A stretch of DNA of 64,000 nucleotides, from contig NC_007426.1 of the NCBI RefSeq assembly GCF_000026045.1, positions 682,001 to 746,000 on the forward strand, read 5' to 3'. Shown here in pieces: positions 24,492 to 33,883 of this stretch. This DNA comes from Natronomonas pharaonis DSM 2160 (GTDB taxonomy: Archaea > Halobacteriota > Halobacteria > Halobacteriales > Haloarculaceae). The translations under genes and the position numbers were made by a program. Each line of letters begins with the position of its first letter. The first letter of the stretch is position 1. The notes beneath the pieces are model-generated. The model did no database searches and had not been told where the DNA came from. It was given only the letters and a program-made list of their open reading frames with translations.

Positions 24492-25759
24492 GCCACAACG
24501 CTTTCATCACCGAGGAGACAATCGAGCCGACCGACGACGGGCCGCTCGACGGCGTGACCGTTGCGGTCAAGGACAACATCTCGACTGATGGCGTCCGGAC
24601 GACCTGTGGGTCGGAGATGCTCGCCGACTACGTCCCGCCATACGACGCGACGGTCGTCGAGCGACTCAGAGATGCGGGGGCAACCATCGTCGGCAAGACC
24701 AACATGGACGAGTTCGGGATGGGGACGACGACGGAGACATCGGCGTTCGGTCCGACCGAGAATCCGGCCGCCGAGGGGCGTGTTCCCGGTGGGTCCTCTG
24801 GCGGGTCCGCAGCCGCCGTCGCCGCTGGCGATGCCGACCTCGCGCTGGGCTCCGACACCGGCGGCTCGGTCCGCTGTCCGGCCGCCTTCTGCGGCGTCGT
24901 CGGTATCAAGCCGACCTACGGGCTCGTCTCCCGGTACGGGCTCGTCGCCTACGCGAACTCGCTCGAACAGATCGGCCCACTCGCGCCGACCGTTGAGGAG
25001 GCTGCCGAACTGCTCGATGTCATCGCCGGCGTCGACGAGCGCGACGGCACCACCCGGGAGCCGCCGGCGGGACAGCCGACCTACGCTGACGCCGCCGACG
25101 GCGATGTCGACGGCCTGACGGTCGGGATTCCGACCGAGCTCGTCGACGGTGCTGATGAAGGTGTCCGCGAGACGTTCGACGATGCCGTCGAGACGCTGGA
25201 GTCGGCGGGCGCGACGACCCAAGAGGTATCCTTGCCGTCCGTCGAGACCGCCGTACAGGCGTACTACGTCATCGCGATGTCGGAAGCGTCGTCGAACTTG
25301 GCGCGCTTCGATGGGGTTCGATACGGGGCCTCCGGCGACGAGGACGGTAACTGGAACGAGTCTTTCGCTGCCGCCCGCGAAGCTGGCTTCGGCGAGGAGG
25401 TCAAACGCCGCATCCTGCTCGGCACCTACGCGCTTTCGGCGGGCTACCACGACAAGTACTACAAACAGGCACAGGACGCTCGTGCGTGGGTGAAACAGGA
25501 CTTCGACGAGGCCTTCGAGTCGGTTGACGTGCTGGCGTCGCCGACGATGCCCGTCCCGCCCTTCGAGCGCGGTGAAAGCCTTGAGGACCCGCTCAAAATG
25601 TATCTCGCCGACGCCAACACCGTCCCGGTTAACCTCGCGAATCTGCCGGCGATTTCGGTGCCGGCGGGCGAGACCGCCGACGGTCCCGTCGGTCTCCAGC
25701 TCGTTGGACCGGCCTTCGGCGAGGCGACGCTCATCCGTGCCGGCTCGGCACTGAACTGA
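24488..25759 (+). CDS. gatA: Asp-tRNA(Asn)/Glu-tRNA(Gln) amidotransferase subunit A
   Basis: This is the glutaminase/amidase subunit. The 423-residue protein has the amidase signature with the Ser-cisSer-Lys triad: Lys in TVAVKDNIST, the cis-Ser in GGSSGGSAAAVAAG and the nucleophile Ser in GSDTGGSVRCPAAF. ANLPAISVPAG near the C-terminus is also typical. At 423 residues it is shorter than bacterial GatA (about 485), and the N-terminus is compact. It is coupled to gatC by a 4-nt overlap. Confidence 0.93.
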   Translation: MSHNAFITEETIEPTDDGPLDGVTVAVKDNISTDGVRTTCGSEMLADYVPPYDATVVERLRDAGATIVGKTNMDEFGMGTTTETSAFGPTENPAAEGRVPGGSSGGSAAAVAAGDADLALGSDTGGSVRCPAAFCGVVGIKPTYGLVSRYGLVAYANSLEQIGPLAPTVEEAAELLDVIAGVDERDGTTREPPAGQPTYADAADGDVDGLTVGIPTELVDGADEGVRETFDDAVETLESAGATTQEVSLPSVETAVQAYYVIAMSEASSNLARFDGVRYGASGDEDGNWNESFAAAREAGFGEEVKRRILLGTYALSAGYHDKYYKQAQDARAWVKQDFDEAFESVDVLASPTMPVPPFERGESLEDPLKMYLADANTVPVNLANLPAISVPAGETADGPVGLQLVGPAFGEATLIRAGSALN

Positions 25760-25770
25760 GCGCTGCTTTT

Positions 25771-26562
25771 TCAAACAGCTCCGACAACCGCGCCGGCGAG
25801 CAACACCATCGCTTCCGGGTCACCGAACCGGACGCCGATGTAGCCGAGCGTCGCTTGGGTCGCGTTGAAGAGGCCGTGCATCACGGCGACGACGACGAGA
25901 TTGCCAGTGTATTCGTAGGCAACAGCCAGTACCAATCCGACGACAAACAGCACGGACACACCCAGCAGGCCGCTCGCCGAAATCCCGAACCCGCCGATAT
26001 GAATGAGCGCGAACAGTGCCGTCGCGAGCGTGAGGCCGGAGGCGACGCCGAACGTCTCTCTGAGCCGCGTCTGGATGACACCACGGAACAGCAGCTCTTC
26101 GGTCGGGCCGACAATGAGCAGCGACAGCGTTCCCAGCAGGAGGAAGATGAACGGGTCCTGTTGGGCCATCTCGAATATCGCCTGCTGTTCTTGCTCGATG
26201 CCGAACCGCGAGGAGATGATGACCGAAGCAACCGAGGCGACAAACCAGAGCAGAATCATCCCGATAAACCCGGCACCGAGTACTATCCAGCCCTCAAGCC
26301 CCGGCACTCGGACTCCGATATCCGAAAGCGACAGCGACCGGTAGTTGAGATAGACGAGCGAGATACCGGTAAAGAAGACGAGTTGCAGGACGACGACCGA
26401 GAGAATGAAACTCTGTCTGAGCGTCAACTCGATACCGGCGCTGGCGAGTCCGAAGGCGACGCCGGCAGCGACGATGTTCCCGCCGCCGTAGGCCACGGCG
26501 GCGAGCCCGATAGCGACGCCGACAGCGACAATCGGTCCGGGAACCCGGGAGTGAAGCGACAT
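25771..26562 (-). CDS. CPBP-family intramembrane metalloprotease
   Basis: The 263-residue protein has about seven hydrophobic helices with the CPBP (CAAX/Abi) motifs: EELLFRGVIQTRL (the EExxxR motif), FALIHIGGFG (conserved His), and a late MHGLFNATQA (HxxxN). Family members cleave membrane proteins or process prenylated and bacteriocin substrates; the substrate here is unknown. It ends 11 nt from the gatA stop on the opposite strand. Confidence 0.87.
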   Translation of the reverse strand: MSLHSRVPGPIVAVGVAIGLAAVAYGGGNIVAAGVAFGLASAGIELTLRQSFILSVVVLQLVFFTGISLVYLNYRSLSLSDIGVRVPGLEGWIVLGAGFIGMILLWFVASVASVIISSRFGIEQEQQAIFEMAQQDPFIFLLLGTLSLLIVGPTEELLFRGVIQTRLRETFGVASGLTLATALFALIHIGGFGISASGLLGVSVLFVVGLVLAVAYEYTGNLVVVAVMHGLFNATQATLGYIGVRFGDPEAMVLLAGAVVGAV

Positions 26563-26608
26563 ACCGTCCGGTACGGGCTGGGTGTAAAATAGCCCTGTGG
26601 CTCCGGGG

Positions 26609-27130
26609 TTACTCGTCGCCCTCGTGGAGGCTCGAAAGTACCTCGGGGTCGGTCCGGAACTTCAGGACGTTCGTCACAACCGAGTTGCGGAGGTTGTGAA
26701 CGATGTCGCCATGCTCCTTGTAGAACTGGTGTATCCACTGGGACTGTGCCTCACGGTCGGAGAACATCATCACCGACTTCCACTGGTACTCGCCGTCCGA
26801 GAGGAAGTAAAACAGCGTGTTCGGCGAGTCACGAATGAACTCCATGGCATCGCGCCAGCCGTCGTCGAAGTTTTCGGGATTGAACTTGAACTCGAAAAGC
26901 GCGAAGTGGAAATACTCCTCGTTCGGGATAACGGCCTCGCGGAAGACACCCTCCTCTCGCATCCCGCGAATCGACTCAGAGACGGTGACATGTGAGACGT
27001 CGATGTCGTATTTTTCCTCGAGGATGCGCGCGAGGTCACGCGAGGAGAGCTGTGGGTCCCGCGACAGCTCCCGCAGCACCAGCACGTCCCGCTCCTTGAA
27101 ATCCCAGTCGGGCGCGTCGCTTGATGTCAT
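26609..27130 (-). CDS. Winged-helix (Lrp/AsnC-like) transcription regulator
   Basis: The 173-residue protein begins with a winged helix: VLVLRELSRDPQLSSRDLAR then HVTVSESIRGMREEGVFREA. A C-terminal domain of alternating strands and helices follows (EYFHFALFEFKFNPE, NTLFYFLSDGEYQWKSVMMF), reminiscent of RAM-like ligand-binding folds but not typical. The ATG at 27130 is chosen because the HTH begins shortly after it. The regulated genes are unknown; candidates are the divergent or adjacent fatty-acid and transport genes. Confidence 0.75.
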   Translation of the reverse strand: MTSSDAPDWDFKERDVLVLRELSRDPQLSSRDLARILEEKYDIDVSHVTVSESIRGMREEGVFREAVIPNEEYFHFALFEFKFNPENFDDGWRDAMEFIRDSPNTLFYFLSDGEYQWKSVMMFSDREAQSQWIHQFYKEHGDIVHNLRNSVVTNVLKFRTDPEVLSSLHEGDE

Positions 27131-27340
27131 GGGCGAGTAGTCACCGCCCTCTGTGGTGTTAGTTTCGGTCCCCCCTGCCCTGCTCCGGACGAGCCGCCGA
27201 AGGACTGGCCTATCTCGCAGTGCGTGGTCGATTCGAGCGTCATGTCCGCCCAATGAGGTTCCACTGAAAAATAGATTCCCCTGCTTTGCGAACAACGTTA
27301 ACGGACTCTCGTCGTGCCGCGGAACGGCCGGAACCGAACC

Positions 27341-28132
27341 CTACTGACCTTCAAACTCCGGTTCCCGGCCTTCCATAAACGCTGTTGCACCTTCCTCGTG
27401 GTCGTCAGTCGCGAAGACGGCCGCCTGCGCCGACGCCTCGTTGTCGAGAGCGTCTTTCAGCGAGCTACCGAAGCCCTGCTCGATGAGCTGTTTCGATGTC
27501 TGCAGCGCCACGGTCGGGCCACTCGCTATCGGCTCGATGAACGCCTCGACTTCAGCCTCGAAGTCGTCTTCGAAGACATGGTTGAACAGGCCGAGCTCTT
27601 CGGCGGCTTCGGCGTCGAGCATCTCGCCGGTGAAGACGAGTTCTTTAGCCTTACTGAGGCCGACCTGCCGCGGCAGGAAGTACGAGGTCCCGGTATCGAT
27701 GGCGAGGCCGACCTGACGGAACCCGAAGCTAATTTTCGCCCGCTCGGAGGCGAGCGTGATGTCGGCGGCGATAGCGAGGTTTGCCCCGGCCCCATAGGCG
27801 ACGCCATCGACTTTCGCAATCGTCGGTAGCGGGAACTCCGCAATGCGCTGGATGGCGCGGCTCGTGACCCGCTGAATCTGGTCGACGGCTTCATGAAGCT
27901 CTCGCTGGCCACTCATCAGCTCAACCATCGAGTTAACATCGCCGCCGGCACAGAACGTCCCCTCGTCGCCGGTGACGACGAGACACCGGACATCGTCGCT
28001 GGCTTCGATATCATCGACAGCGTCAACAATAGCCCGCGACATCCCATCGGAGAGGGCGTTGCGGTTGTCCGGCCGGTTCAGCGTCAGCGTGGCGATGCCA
28101 TCCTCGATGTCGACCAGTACTGGGTCGCTCAT
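27341..28132 (-). CDS. Enoyl-CoA hydratase/isomerase family protein
   Basis: The 263-residue crotonase-fold protein has the oxyanion-hole sequences LNRPDNRNALSDGMSRA and CAGGDVNSM in the N-terminal half, GAGANLAIAADITLAS at the core, and FGFRQVGLAIDTGTSYFLPR at the position of the second catalytic region. The catalytic Glu of classical hydratases is not obvious; the equivalent position reads Asp in AIDTG. It may be an isomerase or a PaaG-like enzyme. It is divergent from the ABC importer operon across a 330-bp gap. Confidence 0.87.
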   Translation of the reverse strand: MSDPVLVDIEDGIATLTLNRPDNRNALSDGMSRAIVDAVDDIEASDDVRCLVVTGDEGTFCAGGDVNSMVELMSGQRELHEAVDQIQRVTSRAIQRIAEFPLPTIAKVDGVAYGAGANLAIAADITLASERAKISFGFRQVGLAIDTGTSYFLPRQVGLSKAKELVFTGEMLDAEAAEELGLFNHVFEDDFEAEVEAFIEPIASGPTVALQTSKQLIEQGFGSSLKDALDNEASAQAAVFATDDHEEGATAFMEGREPEFEGQ

Positions 28133-28462
28133 ACCCCGATATGCGAAGCGACTGTCTAAAACTTTGCCACGATGGTAAGCAATGTTTGTACCATCTGAAT
28201 ATTCCCTAACAGCTGAAGTACATGTTCGGACCTAATTTTACCGAATAACTGTCGACCAATGTTTCCTCAGTTCGGATTATCTCTAACGCTATTACCGGAA
28301 TATATTGAACACCGGACGGAATGCTCGAGATGTCATGTTCGGAACTCCCGCCTCAGCCGGGCGCTACAGCACCCGAGCGGGAATCAACCGATTCCGGTCG
28401 GTTCATCCCCGGTTATTGCCGAACATTTTAAGTAGTATTGTGCAGATGTACCATACCAGACG
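28133..28462. other. Divergent intergenic region with repeated TGTTCGGA elements
   Basis: This 330-bp control region lies between the enoyl-CoA hydratase gene and the importer operon. CATGTTCGGA occurs at 28221-28230 and 28334-28343, the inverted core CCGAACAT at 28419-28426 next to the TATA-like box, and ATGTTCGGA again just inside the first gene (28494-28502). I see no ORF or RNA gene here. Confidence 0.6.
28425..28434 (+). promoter_or_regulatory. TATA-like box for the importer operon
   Basis: ATTTTAAGTA lies about 34 nt before the ATG at 28463 and overlaps the CCGAACAT element, so a protein bound there could block TBP. Confidence 0.4.
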
Positions 28463-29788
28463 ATGGTTAACAACTGTAAGGGAGATTCACGCAATGTTCG
28501 GAGCGCCGCTGGTCGGTCGGTCGGTCGTCGTCGGTTCCTCAAGGCCACTGGTGCCGGTGCGGTCACCCTCGGTCTCGCCGGCTGTGCGGACAACGGCGGC
28601 GAGTTCGACGATTCGACGTTCAAGGTCGGTCACCTCGCGCCGCTTGAACTGGACATGGGTGCCGGTTCCGAGCGGAGTGCTGACATCGCCGTCGATGAAC
28701 TCAACGCCAACGGTGGCGTCATGGACACCGACGTAGAACTCATCCATGCCGACACCAGCGCGATTCCGTCCGAGGCGACTCGGCAGGCCGAAACGCTGGT
28801 GCAAGACGAGAACGTCGACATGCTCATCGGGGCCCACGCCAGCGAGGTCGTTCTCGCTATCCTCGATTTCGTCGCAGAATCCGAAATTCCGTTCCTCGTC
28901 ACCGGGTCCGCAGCGCCGGAGGTCTCGACGAACTACATGGGCGACGACTACGACCGGTACGAGATGATATTCCGTCCGGGGCCGGCAAACTCTTCCTACC
29001 AAGTCGACGAACTCGCTGGCTACGCCGAATACCTCAACGACGAACACGGCTGGACGACGTTCGCACAGTTGGCCGAACAGGCCGCTTGGACGCAGTTCTT
29101 CACCGACAACCTGCCACCGGCGCTCGAAGACCGCGGCTTCGATGTGGAGTACAACGAGCGGATTTCCTCGGAGACAGACGACTTCTCGCCGATTCTCGAC
29201 GCCATTGAAGCCACAGGGGCCGACGCCGTCTTCAAGCAGTTCTCGCTGCTTCCCGGCACGGGGATGCTCTCTGAGTGGCGGAACAGCGAGTACCCGTTCG
29301 GCCAAGAGGGCGTCAGCGTCCCGTCGATGTCCCCGGAATACTGGGACGACACCGACGGCGGCTGTCAGTATGAAACGACGGCGGAAAGCGGCGGTGCGGG
29401 TGCCTCGCCGATTACCGACCTGACCCAACCGTTCACCGAGGAGTACGAGGCGGTCGCCGACGGCGAACGCCCGACGCTACCGATGTACATGGGCTACTGT
29501 ACGTACGACGGCCTCATGCTGTACGCCGAGGCCGTAGAGCGGGCCGGCACCTTCGACTACCGGAACAATCTCCAAGACATCCTTGATGAACTCCGTGCGA
29601 CCGACTTCACCGGCACGACCGGCCAAATCGTCTTCGGCGAGGAAGGCTCGGAGTTCCCCAACGATGTCATCGCCGGTCCCGACGGCGGCGCCGGGTTCCC
29701 TGTCACACAGTGGATAGACGGGAGCAAGGAAATCGTCTACCCGCGTGACATCGCCTCAGCGGACCACCAAGCAGCACCCTGGATCTGA
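28463..29788 (+). CDS. ABC importer substrate-binding lipoprotein (branched-chain amino acid/amide type)
   Basis: The 441-residue exported protein has a Tat motif RRRFLK (residues 22-27) and lipobox LAGC with Cys41, then a type I periplasmic-binding (LivJ/UrtA-like) domain: VGHLAPLELDMGAGSERSA, VDMLIGAHASEVVLAILDF and TGQIVFGEEGSEFPNDVI. It would sit anchored outside the cell membrane and deliver ligand to the permeases encoded downstream. Candidate ligands are branched-chain amino acids, amides or urea; sequence does not decide. It is the first gene of a five-gene operon. Confidence 0.88.
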   Translation: MVNNCKGDSRNVRSAAGRSVGRRRFLKATGAGAVTLGLAGCADNGGEFDDSTFKVGHLAPLELDMGAGSERSADIAVDELNANGGVMDTDVELIHADTSAIPSEATRQAETLVQDENVDMLIGAHASEVVLAILDFVAESEIPFLVTGSAAPEVSTNYMGDDYDRYEMIFRPGPANSSYQVDELAGYAEYLNDEHGWTTFAQLAEQAAWTQFFTDNLPPALEDRGFDVEYNERISSETDDFSPILDAIEATGADAVFKQFSLLPGTGMLSEWRNSEYPFGQEGVSVPSMSPEYWDDTDGGCQYETTAESGGAGASPITDLTQPFTEEYEAVADGERPTLPMYMGYCTYDGLMLYAEAVERAGTFDYRNNLQDILDELRATDFTGTTGQIVFGEEGSEFPNDVIAGPDGGAGFPVTQWIDGSKEIVYPRDIASADHQAAPWI

Positions 29789-29912
29789 CGCAGGTTTCGT
29801 CTTATCGATATTCCATGCAGCTACACCCAACCCATACTGTCTATGAGAACCGTTCACCGGCTCGGGTCGGCACGGGACTGCCGGCGGCCGGCCGTTCCCG
29901 GAGGGAGCACTG

Positions 29913-30806
29913 ATGGCGATAGAGACGTTCGCCGGGCTCTTCGTCACGGCCGCGATGATAAGCGCCGTCTACGCGCTCATTGCCATCGGCTTTACCATGA
30001 TATTCGGCGTCGGCGGTGTGTTGAATCTCGCCCACGGCGGCCTGATTATGATAGGTGCCTACGCCTATCTGGTCGTCACGTCGACGTCGACGGTCCCGTC
30101 AATCGTGATACCGCCAGTTGCCGGCCTCGTTGTCGCTATTGTGGTCGCGGCGCTGGCGTCGTTTGCTCTCTACAAGGGTCTCGTCGAGTTCATCGAAGAC
30201 GATGTCATCATCACGTTCCTCGCGACCGTTGTTGTCGCTGTCATTCTCGCGGAACTGATGGAGCTCATCTTCAGCGCCAACCCACGGTCGTTGACGCCGT
30301 TCGTGCCGGGGTCGACGGCCCTCCCCGCCATCGGCGTCCGCATCCAGCATATCGAAATTGCCGGCTTCGTGCTTTCGTGGGTCGCCATCGGAGCGCTGTG
30401 GTACTACGTCACGAAGACCGACGCCGGCCGTTCGATTCTCGCCACGTCGATGACCCAACGCGGCGCAAAGCTCACCGGCGTCGACATCGCCGCGGTGAGC
30501 GCCCGCACGTGGCTCATCGCCGGCGGTCTCGCCGGTCTCGCCGGCGTCTTCCTCGGCACGCTCCAGCAGACCTCGCCGCTCATGTGGCTCGACCCGCTTG
30601 CCTTGGCGTTCATCATCGTCGTCATCGGCGGCATCGGCAGCATCAAGGGGTCGCTCGTGGCGGCGTACTTCATCGGCTTCCTCGAGACGTACACGGTCGG
30701 ACTCCTCGGTCCGGAGTTCCGGGGTGTCTTTGCGCTCATCATCGTCGCTGCCGTGATTCTGATTCGTCCCGAGGGGCTCTACGGGAGGGAGTTCGTCGAT
30801 GAGTAG
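29913..30806 (+). CDS. livH: Branched-chain amino acid-type ABC permease (LivH)
   Basis: The 297-residue membrane permease has about eight helices and the LivH fold: AVYALIAIGFTMIFGVGGVL near the N-terminus and FIIVVIGGIGSIKGSLVAAY in the coupling region before the C-terminus. It pairs with the LivM-type gene downstream to form the channel. The gap of 124 nt from the binding-protein gene is longer than other spacings in the operon. Its stop lies within the next gene (overlap 8 nt). Confidence 0.88.
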   Translation: MAIETFAGLFVTAAMISAVYALIAIGFTMIFGVGGVLNLAHGGLIMIGAYAYLVVTSTSTVPSIVIPPVAGLVVAIVVAALASFALYKGLVEFIEDDVIITFLATVVVAVILAELMELIFSANPRSLTPFVPGSTALPAIGVRIQHIEIAGFVLSWVAIGALWYYVTKTDAGRSILATSMTQRGAKLTGVDIAAVSARTWLIAGGLAGLAGVFLGTLQQTSPLMWLDPLALAFIIVVIGGIGSIKGSLVAAYFIGFLETYTVGLLGPEFRGVFALIIVAAVILIRPEGLYGREFVDE

Positions 30807-31842
30807 CATCGTCGACCGCGTCAACGAAACGCTCGGGCCGCGGTATGCGGACCTCTCGGTCCCGCAATTTGCTCTCGTGGTTGTCTCGCTGGCGTTGCTC
30901 GTCGTTGTCGCGCCGGCGCTGACAGCGGTCGGGTTGATGAGCGGGACACTCCTGCGTACGCTGGCGCTGGCAAACATCTTCGCCATCTTCGCGATGGCGT
31001 GGGACATCCAGAGCGGCTACACCGGGTACATCAGCTTCGGACACGCGGTACTTTCAGGGGCAGCCGCCTACTCGGCGGCGCTGCTGATTACGCACGTTGT
31101 CCCCGATATCAACCCGTGGCTGCTGTTCCCGGTCGCGGTGCTGATGGCCCTCGTCGTGGGGCTTATCCTCGCGGCGACGACGATTCGGCTCAGCGGGCCG
31201 TACTTCTCGCTGATTACCCTTGTTGCCGGGCTACTGTTCTATCGCAGTACCCGGACGTTCAGCCAGTGGACCCAAGGCGAACAGGGGCTGCTCATCGGCC
31301 GGCTTCCCGTTCTCCCGCCGTTTGACGGGATATTCAGCGCCTTCGACGCCGAGTGGCGGTTCATCATCACGGTCGTGCCGATGCTGCTGATTGCGGCGGC
31401 GCTGCTCGTGATTAGCCGTTCGAACGTCGGCACGGTACTCGTCGCGATACGGGAAAACGAGGCCGCTGTCGAATCGGCGGGCATCGACACGAACAAGTTC
31501 AAAGTCTGGTCGTTCGTGCTCAGCTCGATTCCGATGGGCATCGGCGGCTTCCTGCTTGCCTTCTTCGATGGGTCGGTCAACCCGACCGACATCGTCCTGC
31601 TTGACCGCAGCGTCGAGTTCATCGCGATGGCCGTCATCGGCGGCATGGGGTCGATACTCGGCCCGCTCGCCGGGGCGTTCCTGTTTGTCGGCCTCAGAGA
31701 CGCCATCCTGCCGGCGTTCCTCGGCGGCACCGAGCGGTGGCTCGCACTGTGGGTCATCATCCTAGTAGTTATCGTTCTCGCCCGCGATGGGCTGTTCCGA
31801 AAGTTGTGGCACCGTCTCGACGACGAAGGTGATGCCGAATGA
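30799..31842 (+). CDS. livM: Branched-chain amino acid-type ABC permease (LivM)
   Basis: The 347-residue permease has about ten helices. SGYTGYISFGHAVLSGAAAY and FIAMAVIGGMGSILGPLAGA are the LivM hallmarks, with ESAGIDTNKFKVWSF in the coupling loop. It overlaps livH by 8 nt and livG by 4 nt (ATGA), which supports translational coupling and fixed stoichiometry. Confidence 0.88.
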   Translation: MSSIVDRVNETLGPRYADLSVPQFALVVVSLALLVVVAPALTAVGLMSGTLLRTLALANIFAIFAMAWDIQSGYTGYISFGHAVLSGAAAYSAALLITHVVPDINPWLLFPVAVLMALVVGLILAATTIRLSGPYFSLITLVAGLLFYRSTRTFSQWTQGEQGLLIGRLPVLPPFDGIFSAFDAEWRFIITVVPMLLIAAALLVISRSNVGTVLVAIRENEAAVESAGIDTNKFKVWSFVLSSIPMGIGGFLLAFFDGSVNPTDIVLLDRSVEFIAMAVIGGMGSILGPLAGAFLFVGLRDAILPAFLGGTERWLALWVIILVVIVLARDGLFRKLWHRLDDEGDAE

Positions 31843-32570
31843 CACTCCTGAGTATTCAGAACCTGACAAAGCGGTTCGGCGGATTGGTCGCGGTCAACGA
31901 CGTCTCGTTCGACATTGAGGCCGGCAGTATCGTTGGTCTCATCGGCCCCAACGGCTCCGGGAAGACGACCATCTTCAACTGCATCATGAGCATCTACGAC
32001 GTGACGGAGGGGTCGATACAGTTCCAGGGGACGGACATCACCGACTACAAGACACACGAGGTGGTCAACTCGGGGCTGGCGCGGGTCTCACAGGAGTCGA
32101 ACCCGATCGCCCGCATGAGCGTCGCCGCCAACATCAAGCTGTTTACGCTGCCCAACAGCGTGACAGCGCTCAGCGGCGGCGCCGATGACGAGGAAATCTA
32201 CGAGATTGCCGCCCGCGTCGGCCTCGAAGACGCGCTTGACAAACAGCCCGATTCGCTCCCACATGCCGACGTCCGCCGGCTCGAAATCGCGAAGGCGATA
32301 GCGACTGAGCCGGAGCTACTGCTGCTTGATGAGCCCTTCGCCGGACTCAATCAACAGGAGATCCGGGAGATGTCGGACCAGATTCGACAGCTCCGCGACG
32401 ACGGCGTCACCATCGTCATCATCGACCACAACATGCGCGGGCTGATGCAACTCGTCGAACGCATCATGGTCATCAACAACGGCGACTGGCTCGCCGATGA
32501 CACACCGGAAGCGATAGCCGAAAACGAAGCGGTCCAGCAGGCGTACCTCGCCGGCACGGAGACTGTATAA
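31839..32570 (+). CDS. livG: Branched-chain amino acid-type ABC ATPase (LivG), degenerate signature
   Basis: The 243-residue ATPase has Walker A (GLIGPNGSGKTTIF, residues about 33-46), Walker B (LLLLDEPFAGLN), and the H-loop in VIIDHNM. The ABC signature, usually LSYGQQR in LivG, reads LPHADVRR here, so Tyr-Gly-Gln is lost while RRLEIAKAIA after it is intact. Because LivF has a normal LSGGQ-type motif, the heterodimer may have one consensus and one degenerate site. Confidence 0.88.
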   Translation: MTLLSIQNLTKRFGGLVAVNDVSFDIEAGSIVGLIGPNGSGKTTIFNCIMSIYDVTEGSIQFQGTDITDYKTHEVVNSGLARVSQESNPIARMSVAANIKLFTLPNSVTALSGGADDEEIYEIAARVGLEDALDKQPDSLPHADVRRLEIAKAIATEPELLLLDEPFAGLNQQEIREMSDQIRQLRDDGVTIVIIDHNMRGLMQLVERIMVINNGDWLADDTPEAIAENEAVQQAYLAGTETV

Positions 32571-32572
32571 CC

Positions 32573-33277
32573 ATGCTCGAAGTCGACAACGTTTCGATAT
32601 CGTACGGGAAGACAAGCGCCGTCTCTGACGTGTCGCTGACTGTCGAGGAAGGCGAAATCGTCGGCATAATCGGCCCGAACGGGGCCGGCAAGACGACCCT
32701 GCTCGATGCCATTAGCGGATTCAAGGGCTACGAGGGGTCGATTCGGTTCGGCGGCGAGGAGATACGGGGCCTCACCGAACAGGAAATCGTTCAGCGGGGC
32801 CTCGTCTACTGTACCGAAGACCGGGACCTGTTCCCGTTCTTTTCGGTCCACGAGAACCTGCTGATGGGCGCGCAGTTCCGCGAGGACCGCGATGCGGTCC
32901 AAGAGGACCTCGAGTTCGTCTACGACCTGTTCCCACGGCTCGACGAGCGCCGCGACCAGCACGCCGAAACGATGAGCGGTGGCGAACAGCAGATGCTCGC
33001 CGTCGGCCGGTCGCTGATGAGCGACCCCGACCTCTTGATGCTCGATGAGCCGACGCTCGGTCTCGCCCCGGTCATCATCGAGGACATCAAGGAAGCCATC
33101 GAGCGCCTCAGCGACGCCGGGTTGACAATCCTGCTCGCCGAACAGAACTCGACGTTCGCCTTGGACCACGCCGAGCGGCTCTGTCTGCTCGAACGTGGCG
33201 AGATTACTCGACAGGGCGATGCCGAGACGCTGAAAAACGACGACTACGTTCGCGACGCGTACATCGGCGTCGTCTAG
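32573..33277 (+). CDS. livF: Branched-chain amino acid-type ABC ATPase (LivF)
   Basis: The 234-residue ATPase has Walker A (IGPNGAGKTTLL), signature MSGGEQQMLAVGRSLM, Walker B (LLMLDEPTLGLAPVI) and H-loop region ILLAEQN (Glu-Gln instead of His, typical for LivF). It starts 2 nt after the livG stop and ends the importer operon. A short TTTT stretch follows within 20 nt. Confidence 0.9.
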   Translation: MLEVDNVSISYGKTSAVSDVSLTVEEGEIVGIIGPNGAGKTTLLDAISGFKGYEGSIRFGGEEIRGLTEQEIVQRGLVYCTEDRDLFPFFSVHENLLMGAQFREDRDAVQEDLEFVYDLFPRLDERRDQHAETMSGGEQQMLAVGRSLMSDPDLLMLDEPTLGLAPVIIEDIKEAIERLSDAGLTILLAEQNSTFALDHAERLCLLERGEITRQGDAETLKNDDYVRDAYIGVV

Positions 33278-33301
33278 ACGACGGCCCTACTGTTTTGGCC
33301 G

Positions 33302-33883
33302 TCAGCTACCGGTGTCGTACTTGTAGGTCGCCTCGTCGGGGTCGATACCGAAGTCCTCCGCTTCCTCGGGAGGCTCGGCCGGCTCCGCGTCCTCGGCTGC
33401 GGTTTTGAATCGTTCTCTGAGCCGCTCCGGCATTCCGAACGCATCGATATCGAGCCGCATCGGCACGGCGTCCGGGTCGAGTGTGTCCTGCTTTGCTTCG
33501 AGCCGCTCGGCCAACACGTCAGGAAGCTCCGCTTCGGCGACCGGCTCGAACCCGAACTGCGCGAGATAGTCGTGGGCGCTCGTCAGCGAGTAGACCCGCT
33601 CGAACGCCTCAGTTTCGGCGCTGTCGACAAGCCGCTCGATGACGTGTGCGCCGACGCCCTGCCGCCGCCAGCCGTCGAGGACGCCGATACTTGTGAGCTC
33701 ACACACCTCCGTCCCGTCGTCTGAGTGGACCCGTATCCGGCCGAACCCCGCCCGTGCGTTCGACTCCTCGTCGACCGCGATGACGTAGTCGCGGGACCGG
33801 AAGGACGTCTCGTCGAGGCCCATCGCCTCGATGTGGTCCAACAGCCACGCCTCATCTCGGTTTCGCGCGTCCCGGACGTACAT
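33302..33883 (-). CDS. GNAT-family N-acetyltransferase
   Basis: The 193-residue protein begins MYVRDARNRDEAWLLDHI and has the GNAT core: RIRVHSDDGTEVCELTSIGV then GWRRQGVGAHVIERLVDSA (motif A, acetyl-CoA pyrophosphate loop). The C-terminal third (after about residue 125) is an acidic extension ending TYKYDTGS. The acceptor is unknown. It is convergent with the importer operon and divergent from the glycosyltransferase. Confidence 0.85.
   Translation of the reverse strand: MYVRDARNRDEAWLLDHIEAMGLDETSFRSRDYVIAVDEESNARAGFGRIRVHSDDGTEVCELTSIGVLDGWRRQGVGAHVIERLVDSAETEAFERVYSLTSAHDYLAQFGFEPVAEAELPDVLAERLEAKQDTLDPDAVPMRLDIDAFGMPERLRERFKTAAEDAEPAEPPEEAEDFGIDPDEATYKYDTGS

Noticed and set aside
24464-25774. 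Minus-strand frame of 436 codons opposite gatA
   Set aside because: gatA has the full amidase signature; the antisense frame lacks any motif and just mirrors gatA codon structure.
28133-28462. A small gene in the importer promoter region
   Set aside because: The short frames here have no family motifs and the region is AT-rich with repeated elements typical of control DNA.
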